DNA from: Flavipsychrobacter sp.
GTDB lineage: Bacteria; Bacteroidota; Bacteroidia; Chitinophagales; Chitinophagaceae
DNA length: 64,000 nucleotides
Direction: 5' to 3'
Assembly: GCA_016786665.1 (NCBI GenBank)
Contig: JAEUVZ010000029.1
Coordinates: 22,544-86,543 of the forward strand
Position 1 is the stretch's first letter. Every line of letters starts with the position of its first letter. Positions 44,647 to 52,747 of the stretch are shown piece after piece. A program made the position numbers and the translations under genes. The notes below the pieces were generated by a model. That model saw nothing but the letters and a program-made list of their open reading frames with translations, had not been told where the DNA came from and did not search any database.

Positions 44647-45564
44647 ATGAAATCTAAATTTATCCTCTTCGCGCTTGCTTTATTGCCGTTGTTCTCGGCC
44701 GCTCAACCGCTCATTACAGGTAACCTCACCATCTTCTCCGAGGACGGTGATAAGTTCTTCCTTATTCTGAATGGCGAACGCCAGAATAACGTCCCCCAAA
44801 CCAACCTGCGGATTGAAGATTTGCAGAATCCGTATTACAATGCTAAAATCATATTTGAAGACAAGAGCATTGCCGACATCTCTAAAAACAACCTGGCTAT
44901 TGCAGACCCGATGAACGGTCAGGCCATGGACGTAACCTACAAGATTAAAAAAGACGGCTCCGGGAAGGCGAAGCTGCGTTACTTTTCAGCCATCCCCGTA
45001 GTGCAGGGCTACATACCGCCTTCTAATGTATATGTAATGCACTACGGCAATCCCGTGGGCGTTATGGGCGGTGGTGCTGTTACACAAACTACCACCACCA
45101 CTACTACACAAACAGGCACTGTGGGCGCTAACGTGAACATGAACGGCCTGAACGTGAACGTACAGGTCAACGACCCGCTGATGAACAGCAGCGTAACGCA
45201 AACCACCACCACCACTTCTTACTCCGAAGGCTTCGATACACGCCGCGGCGGTGGCGGCGCACCGGTAAACGACTGCTATGCCATGAAGAGCGGCAATTTC
45301 CAGTCAGCCAAAGCCACTATCAGCAACGAGAGCTTTGATGAAACACGGTTGTCTACCGCTAAAAGCATCCTCAATACCAACTGCCTCACTACCGACCAGG
45401 TACTGGAGCTTTGCCAGCTGTTCTCGTTTGAGCAGTCAAAGCTGGATTTTGCTAAATGCGCCTACGGCCGCACGGTAGATCCCAACAACTATTTCAAAGT
45501 AAACAACGCTTTTACTTACTCTTCCAGCAAAGAAGAACTGAACAGGTTCATCGGGGGGCGGTAA
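44647..45564 (+). CDS. Secreted DUF4476 domain protein
   Basis: The product has 305 residues. Signal peptide MKSKFILFALALLPLFSAAQ. A beta-rich N-terminal part (LTIFSEDGDKFFLILNGERQNNVPQTNLRIEDL) is typical of proteins that carry DUF4476. A Thr/Gly/Asn-rich linker at about 140-205 contains two runs of TQTTTTTT type. The C-terminal DUF4476 domain (210-303) has DCYAMKSGNFQSAKATISNE, FDETRLSTAKSIL, CLTTDQVLELCQLFSFEQSKLDFAKCAY and FKVNNAFTYSSSKEELNRFI. Exported; function unknown. Flanked by terminators on both sides, so monocistronic. Confidence 0.87.
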   Translation: MKSKFILFALALLPLFSAAQPLITGNLTIFSEDGDKFFLILNGERQNNVPQTNLRIEDLQNPYYNAKIIFEDKSIADISKNNLAIADPMNGQAMDVTYKIKKDGSGKAKLRYFSAIPVVQGYIPPSNVYVMHYGNPVGVMGGGAVTQTTTTTTTQTGTVGANVNMNGLNVNVQVNDPLMNSSVTQTTTTTSYSEGFDTRRGGGGAPVNDCYAMKSGNFQSAKATISNESFDETRLSTAKSILNTNCLTTDQVLELCQLFSFEQSKLDFAKCAYGRTVDPNNYFKVNNAFTYSSSKEELNRFIGGR

Positions 45565-45582
45565 GTCGCAAAACGGTTATTG

Positions 45583-45613
45583 AAAAGCGGCTGGTAGTCC
45601 CGGCCGCTTTTTT
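45583..45613 (+). terminator. Rho-independent terminator after the DUF4476 gene
   Basis: Stem AAAAGCGGCTGG/CCGGCCGCTTTT (one T-G wobble), short loop, then TTTAT. Confidence 0.8.
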
Positions 45614-45656
45614 ATGCCCGCCGGTTGGCACTGCGGGCTGCAAAACGCTACAGCTC

Positions 45657-45686
45657 TTGAACAAAGCGAAATAATTTCTATTTTTG
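45657..45686 (+). promoter_or_regulatory. Promoter of the YfiT/DinB-like gene (TTG-N19-TATTTTTG)
   Basis: TTG at 45657-45659, exactly 19 bases, then TATTTTTG at 45679-45686. The ATG is at 45691, so the predicted transcript begins at the start codon. Confidence 0.75.
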
Positions 45687-45690
45687 GATT

Positions 45691-46230
45691 ATGGACGACA
45701 GTCATGAACAGTTACGATACCCGATAGGGCGGTACGAAGCGCCGGAGCGGTACGACCCGGAATTGCAAAACGAATGGATTTCTGCCATAGAAGCCTTACC
45801 CGGCTGGCTCGATCTCTGCATAGAAAATCTCGACGAACATCAGTTACAGTCAGCATACCGCCCCGGCGGATGGACGGTGAACCAGGTCATCCACCATATC
45901 GCCGACAGTCACATGAACGCCTACATGCGCCTGAAGCTGGCGCTTACAGAGGATAGCCCGGTGATAAAACCATACGACGAAAGGGCCTGGGCGGAACTTT
46001 CCGATGTTGAAACCGTTCCCGTAAATGTATCCATTACACTGCTGCACGCGCTGCACCGCCGCTGGGGCCAAATGCTCCGGAACATGCACCCGGAAGATTG
46101 GGAACGCACCTATTACCATCCCGAGTACGAAGAACTGGTTCCCCTCTGGCAAATGACCGACCTCTATGCCTGGCATGGTCGCCACCATATGGAACAGATT
46201 CGGCAGTTCCGTCAGCGCATGAGCTGGTAA
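45691..46230 (+). CDS. YfiT/DinB-superfamily metal-dependent protein (putative thiol transferase)
   Basis: The product has 179 residues and belongs to the DinB/YfiT four-helix-bundle superfamily. The N-terminus LRYPIGRYEAPERYDPE and the core RPGGWTVNQVIHHIADSHMNAYMRLKL are those of YfiT-type proteins. The metal-binding histidines are one in IHHIADSH and two in WHGRHHMEQI near the C-terminus. Firmicute YfiT (BstA) is a bacillithiol transferase; whether this organism makes bacillithiol cannot be told from the window. Cytoplasmic. Its promoter predicts a leaderless mRNA. Confidence 0.85.
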   Translation: MDDSHEQLRYPIGRYEAPERYDPELQNEWISAIEALPGWLDLCIENLDEHQLQSAYRPGGWTVNQVIHHIADSHMNAYMRLKLALTEDSPVIKPYDERAWAELSDVETVPVNVSITLLHALHRRWGQMLRNMHPEDWERTYYHPEYEELVPLWQMTDLYAWHGRHHMEQIRQFRQRMSW

Positions 46231-46410
46231 TGCCATCTCCTTTATACACTGGCCTGCATAACCGGGCGAAAGGGGGAGGAAATTGCTTCTGTACAGCACA
46301 CAAACACATTCGGCCCGTAGGTTCGCAACCAGCCGCACCACACCTGGCACACATTAGTGTACAACTTTACAATTTTCCACCTTACCTTTAAACCATCAAA
46401 AAATATCCGT

Positions 46411-46884
46411 ATGCAGACAGGTATGCTCCACCTCCACAATTTTCTTCGCTGGCTCATCGTGCTATTCGCGCTGCTCACCATTATCAAAGGCCTTAGCGGG
46501 CTCAGTGGCAGGAAAGCATTTACCAAAGCCGATAAGCGGTGGTCCCTGTTCCTGATGATATGCGCGGATATACAATTGCTGCTCGGGCTTTACCTCTACT
46601 ACGCCCGGGGCTGGTTCAGCGTCCTCACCTCTGGCGCTATGGATATGAAGGAGAAAGTACAGCGGTTCTGGGCCATAGAGCACCTCTCCGGCATGCTCCT
46701 TGGCATCATACTCATACACCTCGGCTACAGTGCTGCCAAGAACGTAAAGCTGCCCGATGGCACCCGCTACAAGCGCATGTTCTGGTTCACACTCATAGCC
46801 GTTATAGTTATTATGGCCACTATTCCCTGGCCCGGTCGTGAAATAGGCATTGCCAAACCATTATTCCCGGGCATGCAGCCGTAA
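46411..46884 (+). CDS. Four-helix membrane protein, cytochrome b-like
   Basis: The product has 157 residues from MQTGMLHLHNFLRW (46411); the frame runs upstream to 46357 without family support. Four membrane segments at about 12-28, 43-62, 88-105 and 117-136. Histidines in helices or loops (HLHN, EHLSG, IHLGY) could bind haem, and Bacteroidota homologues are often labelled cytochrome B, but the ligand pattern is not proven. A conserved Pro/Gly ending (IPWPGREIG) follows the last helix. The downstream plsC starts seven bases later, so both are probably in one transcript. Confidence 0.72.
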   Translation: MQTGMLHLHNFLRWLIVLFALLTIIKGLSGLSGRKAFTKADKRWSLFLMICADIQLLLGLYLYYARGWFSVLTSGAMDMKEKVQRFWAIEHLSGMLLGIILIHLGYSAAKNVKLPDGTRYKRMFWFTLIAVIVIMATIPWPGREIGIAKPLFPGMQP

Positions 46885-46890
46885 CCAATA

Positions 46891-47640
46891 GTGAGAACCA
46901 TACTTCAACCCTTTTACACGGCCTGGGTACTGGTTACCTTCATAGCCTGCCTGCTGGCGGCGTTTCCGGTGTTCTTCATTATAGCGCTGTTCAATAGCGT
47001 ATGGGCGCGCCGCACCATATGGCGGGTCATCCGCTACTGGTCCATCGGCTGGCTATGGCTCATTGGCATGCCGGTCAGGGTTTTGGGCAACAGGCCGCCC
47101 GGCGATAAGTATGTCATAGTGGCCAATCATATCTCCTATCTCGATACACTGGTGATATTCCCGGCTATCCGCTTCTATTTCCGGGCGCTGGGCAAGTACG
47201 AAATGTCGCGCGTGCCCATACTGGGTTTTATCTACAAGCAGGTAGTGATATTGGTAAAGCGCGATAACCCGCACAACCGTGCCCGCAGCATGCGCCTCAT
47301 GTGGCGCGTACTACACAGGGAAAGCAGCATCATCGTTTTCCCCGAAGGCACATTCAACGAGGGCAATACCCCGCTCAAAGATTTCTACGACGGGGCCTTC
47401 CGCCTCGCCATCAATGCACAGACCCCCATCCTTCCCATTTTGTTCCCCGATACCCCCGACCGCTGGCACTACAGCGCCTGGTGGAAGCTATGGCCGGGAA
47501 AGAATAGGGCCGTTTACCTGGACCCCATCAACACAACCGGACTGGAAGCCGGCGACCTCCCCGCACTCAAAGAGAAGGTCTACAAAATAATGGAAGCGGA
47601 ACTGGTGAGGCTGGGGTATAATACTTGTAGTGCGATATAA
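46891..47640 (+). CDS. plsC: 1-acyl-sn-glycerol-3-phosphate acyltransferase
   Basis: Acylates lysophosphatidic acid to phosphatidic acid, the substrate for the CdsA encoded at 15644. It has 249 residues and a GTG start. One or two N-terminal membrane helices (residues 10-28, 45-62). The acyltransferase motifs are present: NHISYLD (HX4D), FPEGTFNEG (motif III), and later PILPILFPDT. Inner membrane, cytoplasmic face. It lies seven bases after the four-helix membrane protein. Confidence 0.93.
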   Translation: MRTILQPFYTAWVLVTFIACLLAAFPVFFIIALFNSVWARRTIWRVIRYWSIGWLWLIGMPVRVLGNRPPGDKYVIVANHISYLDTLVIFPAIRFYFRALGKYEMSRVPILGFIYKQVVILVKRDNPHNRARSMRLMWRVLHRESSIIVFPEGTFNEGNTPLKDFYDGAFRLAINAQTPILPILFPDTPDRWHYSAWWKLWPGKNRAVYLDPINTTGLEAGDLPALKEKVYKIMEAELVRLGYNTCSAI

Positions 47641-47669
47641 CCACCGAACATGGCTCTCTAGAAAATAGC

Positions 47670-48062
47670 TTAACTTTCAAGTTGAGGTTTTATTCTTTTT
47701 CTGATAAGTTTCTTCGCTAAACTATACTTGCTACCACTTAACGTGAAAACTGTATTACAAGGTTCTGTAGTTTCAAATATCTCATTTGTTTTCGGATCTA
47801 TAAACTCTGCATATCCCGTTTTATCACCAACCAACGCACTTTCACAATTAAACTTTAAAACAAAGTCGGCCTCGTTTCTATTATCTACTACTTGCCAATA
47901 TCCCCAAGCCTTGACATGATTTTTAATTTTCTCCGTATTGCGCTTGTCCAAAGGATGTAAATAGACCTTATTATTCTTTACCAACCTAGAGTCAATTTGA
48001 GCGCTAGCGAAGTTTGTCAAGACTGTCAATAGGATAATAATAAAATTTAATTTATTTTTCAT
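47670..48062 (-). CDS. Small secreted protein of unknown function
   Basis: The product has 130 residues. Signal peptide MKNKLNFIIILLTVLTNFASAQ. The mature protein is basic with alternating strands and helices (KVYLHPLDKRNTEKIKNHVKAWGYWQVVDNRNEADFVLKF; YAEFIDPKTNEIFETTEPCNTVF) and two Cys. This resembles exported proteins that read one residue pattern per strand, but no family is recognised. It is distinctly AT-rich compared with its neighbours, and stands alone between convergent plsC and divergent ychF. Confidence 0.65.
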   Translation of the reverse strand: MKNKLNFIIILLTVLTNFASAQIDSRLVKNNKVYLHPLDKRNTEKIKNHVKAWGYWQVVDNRNEADFVLKFNCESALVGDKTGYAEFIDPKTNEIFETTEPCNTVFTLSGSKYSLAKKLIRKRIKPQLES

Positions 48063-48245
48063 GTGTTCTTTTTTATAAAACTATCTGTGTGTAAAATACA
48101 CACTAATACTAGTTTGTAGAAAGATGGCATACTATCTTCATGCACAATGATATGGGATTACGTATCATTTAGGCACTCTATACTATAAATTATACTTCAC
48201 AGTCCCATTACAGAGATATCTATGGGGGAGGTACTTTTATTTCCG

Positions 48246-48253
48246 TAATTTTG
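48246..48253 (+). promoter_or_regulatory. Candidate -7 element of ychF
   Basis: TAATTTTGC, an exact TAnnTTTG match, about 20 bases before ATG 48274. The -33 region reads ATG rather than TTG. Confidence 0.5.
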
Positions 48254-48273
48254 CGCAAATTTTTTGAAGAGTC

Positions 48274-49371
48274 ATGGCTTTACAAGTAGGCATCGTAGGA
48301 CTACCAAACGTAGGTAAGTCAACCTTATTCAACGCGGTGAGCAATAGCGCTAAAGCGCAGGCTTCCAACTATCGCTTCTGCACTATTGAGCCCAATGTAG
48401 GCCAGGTAGATGTGCCCGATGAGCGCATCGCTAAGCTCGCAGAGCTGGTGCAGCCGCAGCGCGTAGTACCTACCACTATAGAATTTGTAGACATTGCAGG
48501 GTTGGTAAAGGGCGCCTCCAAAGGTGAAGGCCTGGGAAATAAGTTCCTGGCCAATATCCGCGAGGTAGATGCCATCGTGCACGTTATCCGCTGCTTCGAG
48601 GACGAGAACATCCTCCGGGAAGAAGGAGAGATCAACCCTGTAAGCGATAAGGAAATAATAGATACCGAACTGCAGCTGAAAGACCTCGACAGCGTGGAAA
48701 AGAAAATAGCCCGCACCGAGAAGATAGCCAAGAACGACCCCAAAGCCAAGCGGCAGCTGGATGTACTGGTAAAATGCAAAGCGCACCTGGAGCAGGGCAA
48801 GAACATTCGTGGCCTGCAGTTGGAAGGAGAAGACCTGGAAGCCATCGCCGACCTCTTCCTCCTCACGCAAAAGCCCGTGCTTTATGTAGCTAATATAGAC
48901 GAGTCCGCCATTCACACCGGTAATAAATATTCTGAAGCGCTCGTAAAGGTAGCCACCGAAGAAGGCGCCGGCGTTATTGTAATGAACAACTCCATCGAGG
49001 CGCAGATATCCGAAATGGAGAACCAGGAAGACAAAGAGCTCTTCCTCTCTGAGTATGGCCTTACGGAGCCGGGTCTCAACAGGCTGATACGCGCTGCCTA
49101 CCAGCTCCTCAATCTTATTACTTACTTTACTGCCGGCGTGCAGGAAGTGCGCGCCTGGACCATACACCGCGGATGGAAAGCGCCACAGGCCGCCAGCGTT
49201 ATTCACACCGATTTCGAAAAAGGATTTATTAAGGCCGAGACCATCGCTTACGACGACTACGTAAAATACGGCTCGGAAGCCTCCGCACGGGAAAACGGAC
49301 GGCTTCGCATAGAAGGCAAAGAATACATAGTTCAGGATGGCGACGTGCTCCACTTCCGCTTCAACGTATAA
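48274..49371 (+). CDS. ychF: Redox-regulated ATPase YchF (Obg-family)
   Basis: Universally conserved Obg-type P-loop protein that prefers ATP, associates with ribosomes and affects the stress response. It has 365 residues, the usual length. G1 motif GLPNVGKSTLFNAV at the N-terminus; G3 DIAGLVKGASKGEGLGNKFL. The base-specificity motif is degenerate (in the place of NKxD, PVLYVANIDE), as is typical. The C-terminal TGS-like domain contains IHTDFEKGFIKAETIAYDDYV and ends VLHFRFNV. A strong terminator overlaps the stop. Confidence 0.96.
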   Translation: MALQVGIVGLPNVGKSTLFNAVSNSAKAQASNYRFCTIEPNVGQVDVPDERIAKLAELVQPQRVVPTTIEFVDIAGLVKGASKGEGLGNKFLANIREVDAIVHVIRCFEDENILREEGEINPVSDKEIIDTELQLKDLDSVEKKIARTEKIAKNDPKAKRQLDVLVKCKAHLEQGKNIRGLQLEGEDLEAIADLFLLTQKPVLYVANIDESAIHTGNKYSEALVKVATEEGAGVIVMNNSIEAQISEMENQEDKELFLSEYGLTEPGLNRLIRAAYQLLNLITYFTAGVQEVRAWTIHRGWKAPQAASVIHTDFEKGFIKAETIAYDDYVKYGSEASARENGRLRIEGKEYIVQDGDVLHFRFNV

Positions 49372-49408
49372 AACAAAAATCCCTTCCGCAAGAAGGGATT
49401 TTTGTTTT
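49371..49408 (+). terminator. Rho-independent terminator after ychF
   Basis: Fourteen-base perfect stem ACAAAAATCCCTTC/GAAGGGATTTTTGT with a five-base loop, then TTTTAA. A second small hairpin (TCCCC/GGGGG near 49427-49438) and a third (TTCCC/GGGAA near 49484-49497) follow before pepP. Confidence 0.88.
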
Positions 49409-49504
49409 AAGTTTGATAAATCCCCTTTTCGGGGGAAATCTTTTGTTTTAATATTGACACTTATTAAGTAACCAAAAACAATTTCCCTTTAGGGAACAGG
49501 GGGT

Positions 49505-50797
49505 ATGAAATACACACCAATAGCAAACAAGCTGTACACGCAGAACCGGGCGCGTTTTGCGAAAAAGATGAAACCGAATTCTGTGGCAATATTCCCGGGA
49601 AACCACGTACTTTCCACCAATGGGGATGCCCTCTATACCTACAAGCCCAATTCCGATGTGCTTTGGCTGTCAGGTATCGTGCAGGAAAAGTCTATGGTGA
49701 TACTGTATCCTGATAACCCCGACCAGTCTGCCCGCGAAGTATTGGTACTGATACGCCCCAACGAGCACCTGGAGAAATGGGAAGGGCACAAGCTCCGCAA
49801 AGACGAAGCGACGGCTATCTCCGGCATCAAAAACGTGCAGTGGCTCGATAGCATAGACCCTGTTCTCCAGGTAATGATGCACCACGCCGACAATGTGTAC
49901 CTCAGCAGCAACGAGAACGACAGGCTGGACACCTCGCTGTTCCGGCCCGACCTGCTCTTCGTGCACGACATCATGAAACGCTTCCCGCTGCACCATTACG
50001 AGCGGGCCGCCCGTATCATGAAGGAGCTGCGCGCTATCAAAACGAAGGAAGAAGTAGAAGTGACACAGGTAGCCGTAGACATTACCGAAAAGGCATTCCG
50101 TCGCGTAATGAAGTTCATACGTCCCGGCGTCTGCGAGCATGAAATAGAAGCGGAGATTACCCACGAATTCCTCCGCAACCGCGCAACAGGCCATGCCTAC
50201 GGCTGCATCATCGCCTCCGGAGACCGTGCCCGGGTACTCCACTATGTAGAAAACAACAGCGAGTGTAAAGACGGCGAGCTCATCCTCATGGACTTCGGCG
50301 CTGAATATGGTAATTACTGCGCCGATCTTACCCGCACCATTCCGGTAAACGGAAAATTCACCAAACGCCAGAAGGAAGTGTACAATGCCGTGCTCGATGC
50401 GCACAACTATGGCAAAAAACTCCTGAAGCCGGGCATCCTCTTCACCGATTACGTGACTAAGATGAACGCCGAGATGGAAAAACAGGTACTGAAGCTCGGC
50501 CTTATTTCCAAAGCCGATATAAAGAACCAGGACCCGGCCAATCCGGCATACCGCAAATATTTCTACCACGGTGTTACCCACCACCTGGGCATCGATGTGC
50601 ATGACCTGGGCACCCGTACCGAAGCCGTAAAAGAAGGAATGCTCTTTACCGTAGAACCCGGGATCTACATCGAGGAAGAACAAATGGGTATCCGCATAGA
50701 AAACAACATTTGGGTGACCAAAACAGGCAATGTCGACCTCTTTAAGAACATTCCCATAACGGTGGAAGAAATAGAAGCCGCAATGAAAAAGAAATAG
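49505..50797 (+). CDS. pepP: Xaa-Pro aminopeptidase (aminopeptidase P)
   Basis: Removes N-terminal residues before proline; di-manganese enzyme of the pita-bread fold. It has 430 residues. N-terminal creatinase-like domain (1-170) with NGDALYTYKPNSDVLWLSG. Catalytic domain with the metal ligands in LILMDFGAEYGNYCADLTRT (two Asp), YHGVTHHLGIDVHDLG (His), VEPGIYIEEE (Glu) and MGIRIENN (Glu). Cytoplasmic; no signal peptide. It stands alone after ychF. Confidence 0.95.
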   Translation: MKYTPIANKLYTQNRARFAKKMKPNSVAIFPGNHVLSTNGDALYTYKPNSDVLWLSGIVQEKSMVILYPDNPDQSAREVLVLIRPNEHLEKWEGHKLRKDEATAISGIKNVQWLDSIDPVLQVMMHHADNVYLSSNENDRLDTSLFRPDLLFVHDIMKRFPLHHYERAARIMKELRAIKTKEEVEVTQVAVDITEKAFRRVMKFIRPGVCEHEIEAEITHEFLRNRATGHAYGCIIASGDRARVLHYVENNSECKDGELILMDFGAEYGNYCADLTRTIPVNGKFTKRQKEVYNAVLDAHNYGKKLLKPGILFTDYVTKMNAEMEKQVLKLGLISKADIKNQDPANPAYRKYFYHGVTHHLGIDVHDLGTRTEAVKEGMLFTVEPGIYIEEEQMGIRIENNIWVTKTGNVDLFKNIPITVEEIEAAMKKK

Positions 50798-50875
50798 TAC
50801 AACGCTGTTGTCTGAAAAGCGGGTAGCTACCGCGAGCGTAGCTACATTTCAACCATAAGCGATACTACGAGTATA

Positions 50876-50915
50876 GAAGAGAGGCCGTTTCATAAAGTTG
50901 AAACAGCCTCTCTTC
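50876..50915. repeat. Long inverted repeat downstream of pepP
   Basis: Arms GAAGAGAGGCCGTTTCA (50876-50892) and TGAAACAGCCTCTCTTC (50899-50915) pair over 17 bases with one mismatch and a six-base loop. No T-run follows on the plus strand. It may end the pepP transcript. Confidence 0.7.
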
Positions 50916-51109
50916 ATATTATTGCGGCCAGCGCACCTGCATTATCATCCGCTTTCACTTTGTGGATATCTTACCTTCCCAAAACCACTGGGAATTTAGT
51001 AACTTACTATTCCGGTTCACCTGCATGGGCCATGCGCTCACAATGCCGGTTATCGCCACCTTGTTAGTTACGAGACACCCCGGGAAAACCGGTTAAAATG
51101 AGTTAAAAC

Positions 51110-51216
51110 AAAAGTCAATTCTCGACAACTAAAAGTAAAATCTGGTTAAAGTAAAAGTAAAATCTCGCCAGCTATAAGTAAAGTAAAAGTCAAAATAGAG
51201 TCCGCTAAAAGTCAAA
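51110..51216. repeat. Helically phased AAAAGT(A/C)AA boxes
   Basis: AAAAGTMAA occurs at 51110, 51131, 51153, 51185 and 51207, with a near copy ATAAGTAAA at 51174. Successive distances are 21, 22, 21, 11 and 22 bases, all close to multiples of one DNA turn. The surrounding DNA is AT-rich. Likely a multi-site protein-binding region or a curved segment upstream of the gene at 51430. Confidence 0.6.
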
Positions 51217-51429
51217 TTTGAAAACACATTTTCTTTGATTATCAACGAGTTATCAAGCAATCCACACCTTCACTATTAAACACACCCACCTTATTTAATC
51301 ATCAGTTAATCCCGTCACCGTTTCCAATACACACGCTCCGGCAGCTATATTACACCAAATATTCTTGAGCCAATTAGCCCGTAGAGAGTGTCGGTTTATA
51401 CGTCTAATACTAGTGAAGCCATACTATAT

Positions 51430-52260
51430 ATGAAGCAGGTATTATTATTGTTCGCAGTTCTTTTATCCATCCCGGGTACCGCCCAGCGGCTGGTGTTGCG
51501 GGCGGGCTTGGGCCATGCCTTGCCACTTTCCAACTCTCGGCCGGTTTACCTCACTGGCTTCCCGTATACCGGGGGAAGCAAAAACCCCAGCGACAATGCC
51601 ATGTTCGAGGTAAAGAAAGCTTCAATGTTCTCGGGCACACGAGCGGTAGCTGCCGTAGGCTTCATGTTTCCCCGGATTGGATTTGAGATAGCGGCGGCAA
51701 CGGTTATCAGCGCGGTGGAGTATAAGGTGGCTACCAGCCTGGGCGATGTGTATCCCGCCGGCAGCGAAACGCACATACGCCAGTCCATTACCAACCCTAC
51801 TCTGCTCCTTCCATCTGCGGTAATGAACATACCCGGCAAAAAGCTGGATGTATCTGTAAGGGCCGGCCTCGCCCTGCCCCTGCATGCCCGTATGCAGGTT
51901 GAGTCTGAAACATTCAGCAATGGCAACCGGTTTTACGACCGCTCAGAGCTTCGCTCCTCTTTTGGCTTCGGGCTGGCATTTTCAGGCGGTGTGGAGTACA
52001 AGATTACGTCAAAGCTGCGCGCCGGGCTGGCGCTCGATATAATTACCATGACGCTGAAAGCAAAGCAGCTGACACTCAAGGAGTCTTCAGCAAATGGAGA
52101 AAGTACTTTTCCGGATAAACTGGCTTACGAAAAGCAAACCCTTTATGTAGACGATATGAGCAGCTATACATTCAGTTCCGATGCGCCTCGGCAGGCACCC
52201 GGCTACTCCATCCCATTCGGCACCAAAGGACTATCTTTAACCATTTCCATGATATTATAA
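51430..52260 (+). CDS. Predicted outer-membrane beta-barrel protein
   Basis: The product has 276 residues from MKQVLLLFAVLLSIPGTAQ (signal peptide). The mature protein has alternating amphipathic strands (RLVLRAGLGHALPL, RAVAAVGFMFPRIGFEIAAATVI, LDVSVRAGLALPLHARMQV, FGFGLAFSGGVEYKI, LRAGLALDIITMTL) and ends LSLTISMIL, consistent with a small outer-membrane barrel with a closing hydrophobic strand. No specific family recognised. The frame reaches 51388 upstream, but the signal peptide fixes the start. The phased box array lies 210-320 bases upstream. Confidence 0.7.
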   Translation: MKQVLLLFAVLLSIPGTAQRLVLRAGLGHALPLSNSRPVYLTGFPYTGGSKNPSDNAMFEVKKASMFSGTRAVAAVGFMFPRIGFEIAAATVISAVEYKVATSLGDVYPAGSETHIRQSITNPTLLLPSAVMNIPGKKLDVSVRAGLALPLHARMQVESETFSNGNRFYDRSELRSSFGFGLAFSGGVEYKITSKLRAGLALDIITMTLKAKQLTLKESSANGESTFPDKLAYEKQTLYVDDMSSYTFSSDAPRQAPGYSIPFGTKGLSLTISMIL

Positions 52261-52282
52261 AGGCGCCTTCCAGCGCCTTATA
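52258..52282. terminator. Small hairpin between convergent genes
   Basis: AAGGCGC (52260-52266) and GCGCCTT (52273-52279) flanked by TATAA, overlapping the stop codon of the outer-membrane protein. Could act for both strands; weak T-run. Confidence 0.45.
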
Positions 52283-52290
52283 ATGAATGT

Positions 52291-52725
52291 CTATCGCAGT
52301 CTGTCCAGCGATTTCACCAGTTTCTCATCTTTCCTGATGCCCATAAAGGCCAGTACCAGGAACACAATGGAAATAAAAGGCAGCACCATCCCTATCCAGT
52401 ACGAATCGTTAGCGATGCCGCTTTCACTGATAAAACGGGTAACGTACATCATGCCTACGGTAATGAAAGAAATGGCAGCTACAAAACTTACCAGTACTAT
52501 CCTCTTTTGGCGCTTCCTGTTCCCATAAAGGAATATGGCAACGGCGGGCAAAATCGTCATTACCAGGGCGGCAAGCAGCAGGGGCATCCTCTGCCCTACC
52601 TCCAGGTACATGAGGGTATCTACGCCGGCATTGTCTACATGGCCGCGGTACAGCGGAAAATAGAAAACTCCTGCGTTTACCAGCGCGGCTACTAATAACC
52701 AAAGACTCTGAATGCGTTGTATCAT
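52291..52725 (-). CDS. DUF4293 family membrane protein
   Basis: Bacteroidota-specific DUF4293 protein, 144 residues, four membrane helices at about 7-26, 48-68, 78-98 and 108-128. The N-terminus MIQRIQSLWLLVAALVNAGVFYFPLY is the family hallmark (MIQRxQS-xxLL). Basic loops (GNRKRQKR) face the cytoplasm. Function unknown. It begins 22 bases after serS and is probably in the same transcript. Confidence 0.9.
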   Translation of the reverse strand: MIQRIQSLWLLVAALVNAGVFYFPLYRGHVDNAGVDTLMYLEVGQRMPLLLAALVMTILPAVAIFLYGNRKRQKRIVLVSFVAAISFITVGMMYVTRFISESGIANDSYWIGMVLPFISIVFLVLAFMGIRKDEKLVKSLDRLR

Positions 52726-52747
52726 AGATTGTAGATTAAGTCAAAGA

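Larger units (their letters stand above)
50798..51429. other. Gene-poor intergenic region (632 bases)
   Basis: The longest non-coding stretch in the window. It holds a GTAGCTAC inverted pair (50823-50845), a long hairpin (50876-50915), a phased array of AAAAGT boxes (51110-51216), and an AT-rich part with TTATCAACG/TTATCAAGC. No credible small gene or tRNA seen. Confidence 0.6.

Noticed and set aside
50823..50845. GTAGCTAC pair as a tRNA or small-RNA gene
   Set aside because: Only a short self-complementary repeat; no cloverleaf or T-arm sequence.
51236..51275. Possible replication-origin boxes (TTATCAACG, TTATCAAGC, AATCCACAC) in AT-rich DNA
   Set aside because: Each differs from the DnaA box TTATCCACA by two or more bases, and no dnaA, gidA or other origin-linked gene is near.
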